From assembly GCA_905204635.1 (NCBI GenBank), contig CAJLAN010000028.1, positions 1 through 12,858 of the forward strand: a DNA stretch of 12,858 bases, in the 5' to 3' direction. Position 1 is the first letter of the stretch. Each line of letters starts with the position of its first letter. The notes under the pieces were generated by a model. That model had not been told where the DNA came from, did no database searches, and saw nothing but the letters and a program-made list of their open reading frames with translations. This document shows positions 6,165-12,858 of the stretch, piece after piece. The DNA is from an uncultured Collinsella sp. (GTDB taxonomy: Bacteria > Actinomycetota > Coriobacteriia > Coriobacteriales > Coriobacteriaceae). The translations under genes and the position numbers were made by a program.

Positions 6165-7628
6165 ATGTCAGATACGAAGGCGAAGAAGACAAACAGACGT
6201 TTTAAGTTCAAATTACCGCATGTCTATACGATCATGTTCTTGCTGATCGTTGTCTTTGCGGTCCTGACTTGGATCGTTCCCTCGGGTCAGTATCAGCGCA
6301 AGACGATTTCGACAGCGGCGGGCGAGCGCGAAGTCGCCGTTGCTGGAACCTATGAACAGGCCGATAAGAACTACACCGATTCCGAGACCGGCGAGACCAT
6401 CAATCTGGGTCAGGATATCTTCGCGGTCCTGCAAGCGCCCACTAAGGGCATCCAGGAGGCTGCCGACGTCGTTGCGTTCGTCTTATTGATTGGCGGATCG
6501 TTCGCAATCATCACCAAGACCAACGCTTTGAATGCCGGCATGAGCCGTGTGATTAAAAAGCTCAAGAACAAGGACATCCTCATCATTCCCATTACGATGA
6601 CGTTGCTGTCCATTTGCGGCACTACGTTTGGCATGTCTGAGGAAGCCCTGCCGTTCTATGCCATCTTCATTCCCATCATGATGGGTATCGGTTATGACTC
6701 GATGACGGCATTCATCATCTGCTTCCTTGGTCCTAACCTGGGATATTGTGCTTCGACCATCGACCCGTTTAATGTTTTGATCGCCCAGGGCATCATTGGC
6801 ATCGAGGGCAATCCTCAGCTGTGGCTGCGCGCCGTTTCTTGGGTCATCTTTACTGCCGTCGGTATCGCATGGGCCATGCGCTACGCTATGCGCGTCAAGA
6901 AAAACCCCGAGTCGTCCATTACGTACGAGGACGACAAGCTCAAGCGTGTTGAGTTTTCCGTGACCGATGCCTCCATCGAGGAAGAGTTCACTACCCGTCA
7001 GAAGCTCGTACTTATCGATTTTGCCTGCGGTATGGGCATTATCGTCTGGGGTCTTGTTACCCAGGGCTGGTACATGAATGAGATTTCCGCCGTGTTCCTT
7101 GGCATGGGCTTGCTTGCCGGTATCCTGGGCGGTCTTGACCAGCAGACGATCGCTGAGGAGTTCGTTAAGGGTCTCGCCGATTTTGCGTACGCTGCTATCG
7201 TTATCGGTATCGCTCGCGGTATTCTGGTCATCGCCGAGGGCGGCATGATCATCGACACCATCCTCCAGGCGCTCGCTACTGCGCTCGCCGGTGCACCCGC
7301 TGCCGTCTACACCACGTTTATGTATATCGTCCTTGGCCTGCTCTCTTTGCTGGTTCCCTCGAGTTCTGGACTTGCGGCGCTCACCATGCCCGTCATGGGT
7401 CCGCTGACCGAGCTTATGGGCCTCAATCCCGAAGCTGCCGTTACCGCGCTCCAGTTTGCTAATCAGACCATCAACACCATCAGTCCCGTGGCGGGCATGA
7501 CGGTCGCCGGCCTTGCCGTGGCTAAGATTTCGTTTGGCCAATGGTGGAAGACCATTTGGAAGTTCTTCATTTTCATGGTCGTCTTTGGCCTGATCGTAAC
7601 GGCAATCTCTGGCATGCTTCCGGTGTAG
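6165..7628 (+). CDS. YfcC-family membrane carrier, probable substrate importer of the frl-like operon
   Basis: This 487-aa multi-pass membrane protein belongs to the YfcC/DcuC-type family, which contains anaerobic C4-dicarboxylate carriers and arginine/ornithine- or peptide-type carriers. After a basic N-terminus the first helix is about residues 20-38. An extracytoplasmic-type polar stretch follows (about 45-85). The family hairpin motifs are GYCASTIDPFNVLIAQG (about 194-210) and PSSSGLAALTMP (398-409). FANQTINTISPVAGM lies near the C-terminus, and the protein ends in a hydrophobic helix. The start at 6165 has TTTGGAGG (GGAGG at 6155-6159) upstream; an in-frame TTG at 6105 has no ribosome site and overlaps the repeat operator. 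It is the first gene after the promoter, and its stop codon overlaps the next ribosome site. The E. coli frl operon uses an APC-family carrier here, so this is a replacement. The substrate is inferred from the neighbours only. Confidence 0.88.
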   Translation: MSDTKAKKTNRRFKFKLPHVYTIMFLLIVVFAVLTWIVPSGQYQRKTISTAAGEREVAVAGTYEQADKNYTDSETGETINLGQDIFAVLQAPTKGIQEAADVVAFVLLIGGSFAIITKTNALNAGMSRVIKKLKNKDILIIPITMTLLSICGTTFGMSEEALPFYAIFIPIMMGIGYDSMTAFIICFLGPNLGYCASTIDPFNVLIAQGIIGIEGNPQLWLRAVSWVIFTAVGIAWAMRYAMRVKKNPESSITYEDDKLKRVEFSVTDASIEEEFTTRQKLVLIDFACGMGIIVWGLVTQGWYMNEISAVFLGMGLLAGILGGLDQQTIAEEFVKGLADFAYAAIVIGIARGILVIAEGGMIIDTILQALATALAGAPAAVYTTFMYIVLGLLSLLVPSSSGLAALTMPVMGPLTELMGLNPEAAVTALQFANQTINTISPVAGMTVAGLAVAKISFGQWWKTIWKFFIFMVVFGLIVTAISGMLPV

Positions 7629-7637
7629 GTGGTTGTG

Positions 7638-9221
7638 ATGTCTGATCGTTTAACGGTCCTGACGTCTAAGAGCGTCTTTACCGGTACGGGGGACCTGCCG
7701 TTCGAAGGTTTCGTAGCGGTCCGTGGCAATCGAATTGAGGCGGTTGGCACCAAGTGTGAGGTAGCTTCGTATTTGACCCAGGCGGACGAGGTAGTTGATC
7801 TGGGCGACCGTACCGTCATGCCTGGCCTGATCGATGTGCATACCTTCTATACAGGCTGGGCGCTGCGGACGTTGGGGTCTGATCTGTCCGGCATCGCTGA
7901 TGCCAAAGAGGCCGTGTCGCTCTTGCGTGCATGGAAAGAAGATCATCCGGATTGCGCGGCGGCTTTTGGCCACAGCCTACCCGAAACGTTGGCATCGGAT
8001 GCCGAGAACGCAAATACGGCAGCTGTGTTTGACGATTGTTTTGGCGATATCCCTGTCGTCTGCTTTACACCGGGTGCGGAGACCTGCGTTCTCAATGCTG
8101 CCGCCAGTGCACGATACGGCTTTACACCCCAGGCGTGCTATGCCGAGAAGATCTGGCGCATGATGAGCGATTTCCTCGCGCTGCCCGAGGTACGTGCGGG
8201 GTATTCGGACTACATGAGCATGCTTAACGAGCGCGGCGTTACCGCCATCAAGGAGATGGCGTTTGATGACTACTACGGTTTTGCCGACGAAATGGCTCGC
8301 CGTGAGGAATCTGGTGAGCTGACGGTTCGCGTCTCTATGATGTCGCAGCCGGTGGGTGCCGGTGCAAATCTGGCATATGCCCGCGAGGCACGAGAGCGCT
8401 TCCGGGGACCGTTCGTTCGTTTTTCTGGCTTCAACCGTATGACCGATCGCGGCGTATGGGCGGGGCTTGCCGAGATGATTGACCCCTATGAGGACACGGC
8501 CGATGCGGGCGCTGCCGGCAAGACGGTTGTCGAGGAGCCCGAGTGGGATCTGATTGAGAACGAGCTGCGCGCAATTGATGCTGACGGCTTCCGATATTCC
8601 TTGCATTGCCAGGGCGATGGCGCCGTTCGTCGCACCGTGGCGCTCTATGCCTCGCTGCCTCGAGACGAGCATGGACGGTTGCTTCGCCGCCATGCGATTA
8701 CCGATCTCGAGAACTCTGATCCGACCGATCTTGTCAAGTTTGGCAAGTTAGGTGGAATTTGCGAGGTCTATCCGCAGATTCTGACGCTGGACCGGCGCGA
8801 GGATTGCCTGTCGATGATGCGTCGACAAATTGGCAAGACGCGACTTTTGCACAGCTGGAATCGCCGCGGCATGGAAGATTCCGGATGCACGGTGTGCTGT
8901 GGTACGGATTTGCCGCTGCTGATTCCGAGCCTGGGCGAGTCAATCTACAGTGCGTGCGGCGGATACTTCGACGATGGACTGCCCGTGAATGAGGCCAACG
9001 CGCTGACGCTTGTCGAGCTCTTGCGTGCTTGGACTGCCGGGGGCGCGTACGATCTGATGCGCGAAGACGAGCTGGGTACGCTCGAGGTCGGCAAGCTTGC
9101 TGATATCTGCGTGCTCGATCGGGATGTGTTCGACCTCGATTATCGCGACGCACGCGATCTTTCGGTTGATATGACGATGTCGGACGGACAAATCGTGTTC
9201 GATCGAAATAAGGAGGCATAG
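7638..9221 (+). CDS. YtcJ-like amidohydrolase-family protein with altered metal ligands
   Basis: This 527-aa protein has the amidohydrolase-superfamily plan: a beta-sandwich N-terminus, VMPGLIDVHTF (60-70) opening the TIM barrel, HCQGDGAV (323-330), GTDLPLL (422-428), and a C-terminal ELGTLEVGKLADICVLDRDVFD segment in two parts. Length and order match YtcJ-type proteins (about 530-550 aa), which hydrolyse amide or ester bonds. Against the family pattern several ligands differ by eye: HxH is His68-Thr-Phe70, the barrel Lys appears as Arg261, and the later IEH His appears as Asp356; His323 and Asp424 remain. The start at ATG 7638 has AGGTGG five bases upstream; GTG at 7629 would overlap that site. 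It sits between the carrier and the frlC-like gene, so it probably modifies the imported compound. Its reaction is unknown; it may have a different metal centre or be non-hydrolytic. Confidence 0.82.
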   Translation: MSDRLTVLTSKSVFTGTGDLPFEGFVAVRGNRIEAVGTKCEVASYLTQADEVVDLGDRTVMPGLIDVHTFYTGWALRTLGSDLSGIADAKEAVSLLRAWKEDHPDCAAAFGHSLPETLASDAENANTAAVFDDCFGDIPVVCFTPGAETCVLNAAASARYGFTPQACYAEKIWRMMSDFLALPEVRAGYSDYMSMLNERGVTAIKEMAFDDYYGFADEMARREESGELTVRVSMMSQPVGAGANLAYAREARERFRGPFVRFSGFNRMTDRGVWAGLAEMIDPYEDTADAGAAGKTVVEEPEWDLIENELRAIDADGFRYSLHCQGDGAVRRTVALYASLPRDEHGRLLRRHAITDLENSDPTDLVKFGKLGGICEVYPQILTLDRREDCLSMMRRQIGKTRLLHSWNRRGMEDSGCTVCCGTDLPLLIPSLGESIYSACGGYFDDGLPVNEANALTLVELLRAWTAGGAYDLMREDELGTLEVGKLADICVLDRDVFDLDYRDARDLSVDMTMSDGQIVFDRNKEA

Positions 9222-9222
9222 G

Positions 9223-10074
9223 ATGTCTGAATCCAAGCCGACGCTGCGCCGCGAACAGATTGCGGGCATGAATATCCACTACATCATGTGGTCGCTCGAT
9301 TACTTCCTTGATGTGCAGCAGCGTTTGGGCTTTGAGTCCATTGAGCTGTGGTGTGCGGAGCCGCATGTGACACTCGACCATACGGGCTACTTTGAGGCTG
9401 AGGTCCTGGCGAAAAAAGCCGCAGACCGTGGGCTTAGGTATCGTACTCTGTGCCCCGAGAATGTTGTCTATCCTTGGCAATACTGCGCACGCAAACCGCT
9501 GCATGAACAGCGCAGCCTGGCGTACTTTAAGCACGGCATTGAGCTTGCCGAGGTACTTGGGTGCGACCGTATGTCCGTCAACTCGGGCTGGGGCGACTGG
9601 GACGAGGACCGCGAGGAAGCCTGGAAGCGCAGCCGCGAGCACATGTCCATTCTGGCGGAGTATGCCGGCGAGCACGGTCTGGTGCTTACGATGGAAAGCC
9701 TCCGTCCCGAGGAGAGCAACCTTGTGACGACGGTTTCCGATGCGAAGCGCATGATTGACGAGGTCGCGAGCCCGTACTTACAGCCCATGGTTGATACAAC
9801 CGCGATGGGCGTTGCAGGCGAGACGCTCGAGGACTGGTTTGCCGCCTTTGGTGATGGGGCAATTCACGAGATGCACTTTATCGACGGTGATCCGTATGGC
9901 CATCTGGTGTGGGGCGATGGCAAGCACGATATGGACGCCTTCGTTGCCACGCTCAACGCCCATGGTTTCGACGGCATGCTGGGCCAGGAAATCACGGACG
10001 GTCGTTACTACGATGACCCGGCGGCGGCTGATGCCAAGAACATGGCCGCATTCGAGAAATATCTGATTGACTAA
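9223..10074 (+). CDS. frlC: FrlC-like sugar phosphate isomerase/epimerase (TIM barrel)
   Basis: This 283-aa protein is an AP-endonuclease-2-like TIM barrel of the tagatose/psicose 3-epimerase type. E. coli FrlC, which interconverts fructoselysine and psicoselysine, shares several segments with it: IELWCAEPH (40-48, E. coli IEIWGGRPH), MESLRPEESNLV (157-168, E. coli LEPLTPYESNVV) and PMVDTTA (188-194). The four expected metal ligands are present as Glu158, Asp191, His218 and Glu256. The ATG at 9223 starts one base after the amidohydrolase stop, with AAGGAGG (9210-9216) six bases upstream, so the genes are one operon. If the assignment holds, it feeds the 3-epimer of the Amadori compound into the kinase and deglycase route. 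The exact sugar-amine substrate cannot be told from sequence. Confidence 0.8.
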   Translation: MSESKPTLRREQIAGMNIHYIMWSLDYFLDVQQRLGFESIELWCAEPHVTLDHTGYFEAEVLAKKAADRGLRYRTLCPENVVYPWQYCARKPLHEQRSLAYFKHGIELAEVLGCDRMSVNSGWGDWDEDREEAWKRSREHMSILAEYAGEHGLVLTMESLRPEESNLVTTVSDAKRMIDEVASPYLQPMVDTTAMGVAGETLEDWFAAFGDGAIHEMHFIDGDPYGHLVWGDGKHDMDAFVATLNAHGFDGMLGQEITDGRYYDDPAAADAKNMAAFEKYLID

Positions 10075-10084
10075 AACAACTATC

Positions 10085-10115
10085 GGCCACGCAACCAACG
10101 TCATTGATTGCGGCC
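10085..10115 (+). other. Small intercistronic hairpin between frlC-like and frlB-like genes
   Basis: GGCC (10085-10088) plus GCAA (10091-10094) pair with TTGC (10108-10111) plus GGCC (10112-10115), leaving a 2-nt AC bulge and a 13-nt loop. There is no T-run after it, so it is not a terminator. At 62 bp this is the longest gap inside the operon. An RNA-processing or stability role is possible but unproven. Confidence 0.3.
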
Positions 10116-10136
10116 CAAACAAGAAAGGAACTGGAT

Positions 10137-11105
10137 ATGAACGCACACGATCTGATCAAAGAGGCAATTGCCGAGAAGGGCAAGTTCGACAGCGTCTACT
10201 GGATTGCTTGTGGTGGCTCCATGATCGATTTGATCCCGGCTCACGAGCTTCTGCAGCGCGAGGCAACCACCTTCACTTCGTATATCTATACGGCTCGCGA
10301 GTTCGATATCATGCGTCCGCGTCGTCTGGGCGAGAAGTCCCTGGTCATTGCTTGCAGCCACAGTGGCAACACCCCCGAGGTCGTTGAGGGCTGCGAGATT
10401 GCCCTTGCCGCCGGCGCTACGGTGATCGCCCAGACCGACAACGCTGGATCTAAGATCGACTCCGGCAGGTGGACCACGTGGGTCTACCCATGGGGCGAGG
10501 GCGTGCCGCAGGCTGAGGTCCCCGCTGGCATTTCGCTGTCGCTTGCGGCCGAGCTGCTCGATCAGCAGGAGGGCTACGCCGATCTTGCCGATATGTATGC
10601 CGGTATCGCCGAGATGGATAAGATTCTTCCCCCGGCACGTGAGAAGGTAAATGCCGAGCTGGGCGATCGTTTTGCCAAGCTTTGCCAGGAGCACGAGTTC
10701 TTCTATATTCTGGGCAGCGGTCCCAACTTTAGCCAGACCTACGGTTTCGCTATCTGCTCTCTTATGGAGATGCAGTGGCAGCACTGCAGCTACATCCACT
10801 CTGCCGAGTACTTCCATGGCCCCTTCGAGGCTACTCAGGATGGCGTTTTTTACTTCCTGCAGATGGGCTCCAGCGAGTGCCGTGCTATGGACGAGCGCGC
10901 CCTGGCGTTCCTTAAGACGCATACCGATACGCTGATGGTGCTCGATGCCAAGGAGTACGGTATGGAAGCCGTGCCGGCGAGCGTCCGTGCCTATCTGGAC
11001 CCGGTGCTGTTCTACGCCATGAACTGCGAGCTGCGTGCTGCACGCGGCAAGGTGTTTGATCACGATCCCGATTTCCGTCGCTATATGGGTGTTGTCGAGT
11101 ACTAG
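10137..11105 (+). CDS. frlB: FrlB-like fructoselysine-6-phosphate deglycase (SIS domain)
   Basis: This 322-aa protein has two SIS (sugar isomerase) domains. The first shows YWIACGGSM (21-29) and CSHSGNTPEV (73-82). The second shows LGSGPNFSQ (192-200) and SAEYFHGPFE (222-231). Glu224 in the ExxHGP motif matches the catalytic Glu of SIS deglycases and glucosamine-6-phosphate synthases. The C-terminus HDPDFRRYMGVVEY closely follows the E. coli FrlB end (HNPDERRYYGGLVEY), and the stretch after the HGP motif also aligns. FrlB splits fructoselysine 6-phosphate into glucose 6-phosphate and lysine in the cytosol. The ATG at 10137 has AAAGGAA six bases upstream; an in-frame TTG at 10104 was rejected. 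The kinase gene starts 14 bases downstream. The amine partner (lysine, another amino acid or asparagine) is not determined by these motifs. Confidence 0.85.
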   Translation: MNAHDLIKEAIAEKGKFDSVYWIACGGSMIDLIPAHELLQREATTFTSYIYTAREFDIMRPRRLGEKSLVIACSHSGNTPEVVEGCEIALAAGATVIAQTDNAGSKIDSGRWTTWVYPWGEGVPQAEVPAGISLSLAAELLDQQEGYADLADMYAGIAEMDKILPPAREKVNAELGDRFAKLCQEHEFFYILGSGPNFSQTYGFAICSLMEMQWQHCSYIHSAEYFHGPFEATQDGVFYFLQMGSSECRAMDERALAFLKTHTDTLMVLDAKEYGMEAVPASVRAYLDPVLFYAMNCELRAARGKVFDHDPDFRRYMGVVEY

Positions 11106-11119
11106 AAGGGACAAAGGCC

Positions 11120-11983
11120 ATGGCATTTAACGTTAACGCGCTCGGATTTGGCGACAACGTCGTCGATCGCTACGAGCATATCCACACCATGTATCCTGGC
11201 GGCAACGCGGTGAACTTCGCCGTTTATGCCAAGAAATGCGGTGCCGCACGTTCCGCATACATGGGCATTTTTGGCAATGACGCCGCTGCCGAGCATGTCA
11301 TTGCAAGCCTCGAGGATGAGGGTGTCGAGCTTGACAAGTGCGAGCAGATGATTGGCGAGAACGGAGCGGCTCGCGTGACCGTCGTTGACGGTGACCGTGT
11401 CTTCCTCGGCTCCAACGAGGGCGGTATCCGTGGCGATGCGCGCTATGTCCTCGATCGCTTTGACCTTGCGTACATGAAGCAGTTCGATGTGGTTCATTCG
11501 GGCAACTATTGCTTTACCGAGCGCGAGCTGCCCAAGCTGAAGGCTGCGGGCGTCACGGTCTCTTTTGACTTTTCGGACGACTCCACCGACGAGTACTACG
11601 AGCAGATTGCACCCTACGTCGATTTTGCCTTCTTTAGTGCGGCGGATGCCGCGAGTGAGGACGAGATTCGCGAGCGTCTGGCATGGGTGAAGGGCCTGGG
11701 TCCGCGTTTTGTGTCGGCTACGGCGGGTGCCGAGGGCTGCATTGCTTACGACGGCGAGCGTTATTACCGCCAGCTGGCTAAACCGGTAACGGACATGAAG
11801 GACACCATGGGGGCGGGCGACTCGTTCCTCACCTCGTTTTTGATGTGCTATCTCGATTCCGTCAAGCGTGGTGAGGATGGCGCCGAGGCCATCGAGCGCG
11901 CGCTCGACTTTGCTGCCGGGTTTGCTTCGACCGTGTGCGGCATGGAAGGTTCTTGGGGCCACGGAGCACCAATCGTCGAATAG
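11120..11983 (+). CDS. frlD: FrlD-like fructoselysine 6-kinase (PfkB family)
   Basis: This 287-aa PfkB/ribokinase-family kinase carries PGGNAVNFAVYA (26-37) at the sugar site and DTMGAGDSF (228-236) with catalytic Asp234 and the anion hole. It shares GDNVVD, GGNAVN.AVY, GDRVF, FDFSD, DFAF.SA and DTMGAGDSF with E. coli FrlD (261 aa), which phosphorylates fructoselysine at C6 using ATP. That makes the specific call better than generic PfkB. The ATG at 11120 has AAGGGACAAAGG upstream and lies 14 bp after the deglycase stop. It is the last operon gene and is followed by a strong hairpin. A kinase acting inside the cell fits a non-PTS carrier, since the substrate arrives unphosphorylated. Kinase and deglycase together define the pathway; the amine moiety of the substrate remains open. 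Confidence 0.88.
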   Translation: MAFNVNALGFGDNVVDRYEHIHTMYPGGNAVNFAVYAKKCGAARSAYMGIFGNDAAAEHVIASLEDEGVELDKCEQMIGENGAARVTVVDGDRVFLGSNEGGIRGDARYVLDRFDLAYMKQFDVVHSGNYCFTERELPKLKAAGVTVSFDFSDDSTDEYYEQIAPYVDFAFFSAADAASEDEIRERLAWVKGLGPRFVSATAGAEGCIAYDGERYYRQLAKPVTDMKDTMGAGDSFLTSFLMCYLDSVKRGEDGAEAIERALDFAAGFASTVCGMEGSWGHGAPIVE

Positions 11984-12026
11984 CCGAGCGGTCCCGGGGA
12001 GGTGCGGGTGCCTCCCCGGGACTCGG
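11984..12026 (+). terminator. Hairpin ending the frl-like operon, no T-run
   Basis: GTCCCGGGGAGG (11991-12002) pairs perfectly with CCTCCCCGGGAC (12011-12022) around an 8-nt loop. CCGA and TCGG extend the stem after a small bulge. It directly follows the kinase stop. The next bases (GTGTGC, then AAAAAA) are not T-rich, as with the hairpin at 5959-5994. Confidence 0.6.
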
Positions 12027-12030
12027 TGTG

Positions 12031-12250
12031 CAAAAAATGCCAAATATGAGTACTGTGACTAATTTAGTCGCAGCAAAATCAACCCCTTCAGATGTGATTT
12101 GAGCGTTTGGAGGGGTTTAAAATTGCGAAAATGCAGGATGAGTGACTGTAAAAGTGTTAGTTAATGGACAATCGTAGATTATTCTGGCGGTCGTAAAGCT
12201 CAAAGTAATGTATCCATTTCGCTAGCAGTACTCATATTTGACGTTTTTTG
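12031..12250. repeat. 220-bp element bounded by 25-bp inverted repeats, MITE-like or paired terminator
   Basis: Positions 12031-12055 and 12226-12250 are inverted copies matching at 23 of 25 positions. The inner 15 bp, CAAATATGAGTACTG, match exactly, and each copy ends outward in a run of six A or T bases. The inside is AT-rich compared with its surroundings and has no plausible gene. It contains the palindrome GACTAA-T-TTAGTC (12057-12069) and a longer inverted pair AACCCCT/AGGGGTT (about 12081-12118). No target-site duplication is visible. It lies between the convergent kinase and TatD genes. It could be a non-autonomous mobile element, an intergenic repeat of the genus, or a bidirectional terminator. 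Confidence 0.65.
12081..12118 (-). other. Inner hairpin of the intergenic element
   Basis: AACCCCT and AGGGGTT form a 7-bp stem with a long loop (about 24 nt). Read on the minus strand it is followed by GATTTTGC, a short T-run, so it could help end the TatD transcript arriving from the right. The stem is short and the loop long, so support is modest. Confidence 0.3.
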
Positions 12251-12260
12251 ACCACAGGGG

Positions 12261-12858
12261 TCAGCGAAGGCTAAAAACAGAGTGTGCATTCGCTAAAACC
12301 GCCGACTCAATATGCTTTGCGGCACAGTTTTTGAGTGAGGCGATGCGTTCTGAGGTCCATGTGAGCGATCTGATGAGCGACTGCGCGCTTGTTTCTGTGT
12401 TTGGCTCGGCCGGCGCATCGGTCTCGAGCAGTAGGCGGTCGAGTGGAATCTGTCGTGCGTATTCGCGACCGCGCTTGGTCGCGAGCATACGCTCGTTCAC
12501 GGAAAAATAGCAGCCTGCGTTTTGCGCGCGGGCGAGTTCGTCCGAAGTACCGCTAAACCAGTGGAAGATGATAACGGGGGAGTCGGGGTTTGGGATGAGT
12601 AGTCCATGCGATTCGAGGATGTCCAGTACGGTTCCTGCCGAACGAACGGCGTGAATTGATATCACGCGCCCGGCAAGAGAACGCTGCGCGAGTGTGTCGC
12701 AGAGCCGGTCAAATGCCTGTATTTGTAGCGGTTCGCTTTCGGCAAAGCGCGCGGAAAAGTCGAGTCCGACTTCGCCGATGTAGCGTTCTTGGGCAGCAAC
12801 TTCGCAAAGCAGATCGACTTCGGCAGGACTGCAGCGGCCGTCGGCGAGCCACCAAGGG
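12261..12858 (-). CDS. TatD-family metal-dependent hydrolase, partial (start beyond the window)
   Basis: About 198 C-terminal codons are visible and the frame is open to the right edge, so the start lies outside. TatD-family landmarks appear in order: PWWLADG near the visible start (family form HPWW), YIGEVGLDFS with the metal-binding Glu, QIQAFDRLCD, VISIHAVRSAG with a ligand His, IFHWFSG, and LLLETDAP with the catalytic/metal Asp. TatD proteins are TIM-barrel metal-dependent deoxyribonucleases, and some act on D-aminoacyl-tRNA. The ATG at 12665 is internal and is not the start, because conserved barrel motifs continue upstream of it. The gene converges on the frl-like operon. Which TatD paralogue this is (TatD, YcfH or YjjV type) cannot be decided from the part shown. 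Confidence 0.88.
   Translation of the reverse strand, partial: PWWLADGRCSPAEVDLLCEVAAQERYIGEVGLDFSARFAESEPLQIQAFDRLCDTLAQRSLAGRVISIHAVRSAGTVLDILESHGLLIPNPDSPVIIFHWFSGTSDELARAQNAGCYFSVNERMLATKRGREYARQIPLDRLLLETDAPAEPNTETSAQSLIRSLTWTSERIASLKNCAAKHIESAVLANAHSVFSLR

Noticed and set aside
6483..7541. Long open frame on the minus strand opposite the carrier gene (about 352 codons)
   Set aside because: Its composition is an odd His/Asp/Asn-rich mix, typical of antisense reading of membrane-protein codons, and it has no ribosome site.
8734..9675. Open frame on the minus strand spanning the amidohydrolase-epimerase junction
   Set aside because: It crosses two well-supported plus-strand genes and has an Arg/Pro-rich composition without motifs.
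10101..11126. Long open frame on the minus strand opposite the deglycase gene (about 341 codons)
   Set aside because: It has no family motif and mirrors the G/C-rich third positions of the real gene. Plus-strand FrlB motifs are unmistakable here.
11102..12043. Long open frame on the minus strand opposite the kinase gene (about 313 codons)
   Set aside because: It is a shadow of the PfkB kinase, with no recognisable protein features, and runs through the operon-end hairpin.
12241..12266. TGACC/GGTCA hairpin next to the TatD stop
   Set aside because: On the TatD strand it is followed by A bases, not T bases, so it does not look like that gene's terminator.

Overview
The window looks like chromosomal DNA of a gut Coriobacteriia, most likely a Collinsella. 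This rests on the high-GC codon use with G/C-rich third positions, strong AAGGAGG-type ribosome binding sites, an anaerobic YfcC-type carrier and a fructoselysine-type (frl) locus. The genus is an inference from style and gene content, not from a marker gene.

Layout. Positions 1-68 hold the terminator of a plus-strand gene that lies outside the window. A three-gene minus-strand cassette follows (2994 down to 139): an unrecognised 292-aa protein, a ClpP-like serine protease with an intact triad, and a VirD4/TraG-like coupling ATPase without membrane segments. The last two are translationally coupled by an 8-nt overlap. The cassette resembles part of a conjugative element, but no relaxase, integrase or other transfer gene is visible. 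A 491-bp divergent spacer (2995-3485) separates it from two plus-strand HAD phosphatases (3486-4328 and 4393-5052), each followed by a hairpin terminator.

The centrepiece runs from 5203 to 11983, all on the plus strand. It comprises a GntR/HutC regulator, then a promoter region with a tandem 9-bp repeat, then a YfcC-family carrier, a YtcJ-like amidohydrolase, a FrlC-like epimerase, a FrlB-like deglycase and a FrlD-like kinase. The probable scheme is uptake of an unphosphorylated Amadori compound by the carrier, optional epimerisation by FrlC, phosphorylation by FrlD, and cleavage by FrlB to glucose 6-phosphate and a free amine or amino acid. The regulator would respond to the substrate or its phosphate. 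The carrier family and the amidohydrolase are not part of the E. coli frl operon. By eye, the amidohydrolase lacks several metal ligands of its family, so its reaction is the main open question.

Downstream of the operon a strong hairpin is followed by a 220-bp element bounded by 25-bp near-perfect inverted repeats (12031-12250). A minus-strand TatD-family metallohydrolase then runs off the right edge. No tRNA, rRNA, CRISPR array or transposase gene was seen.
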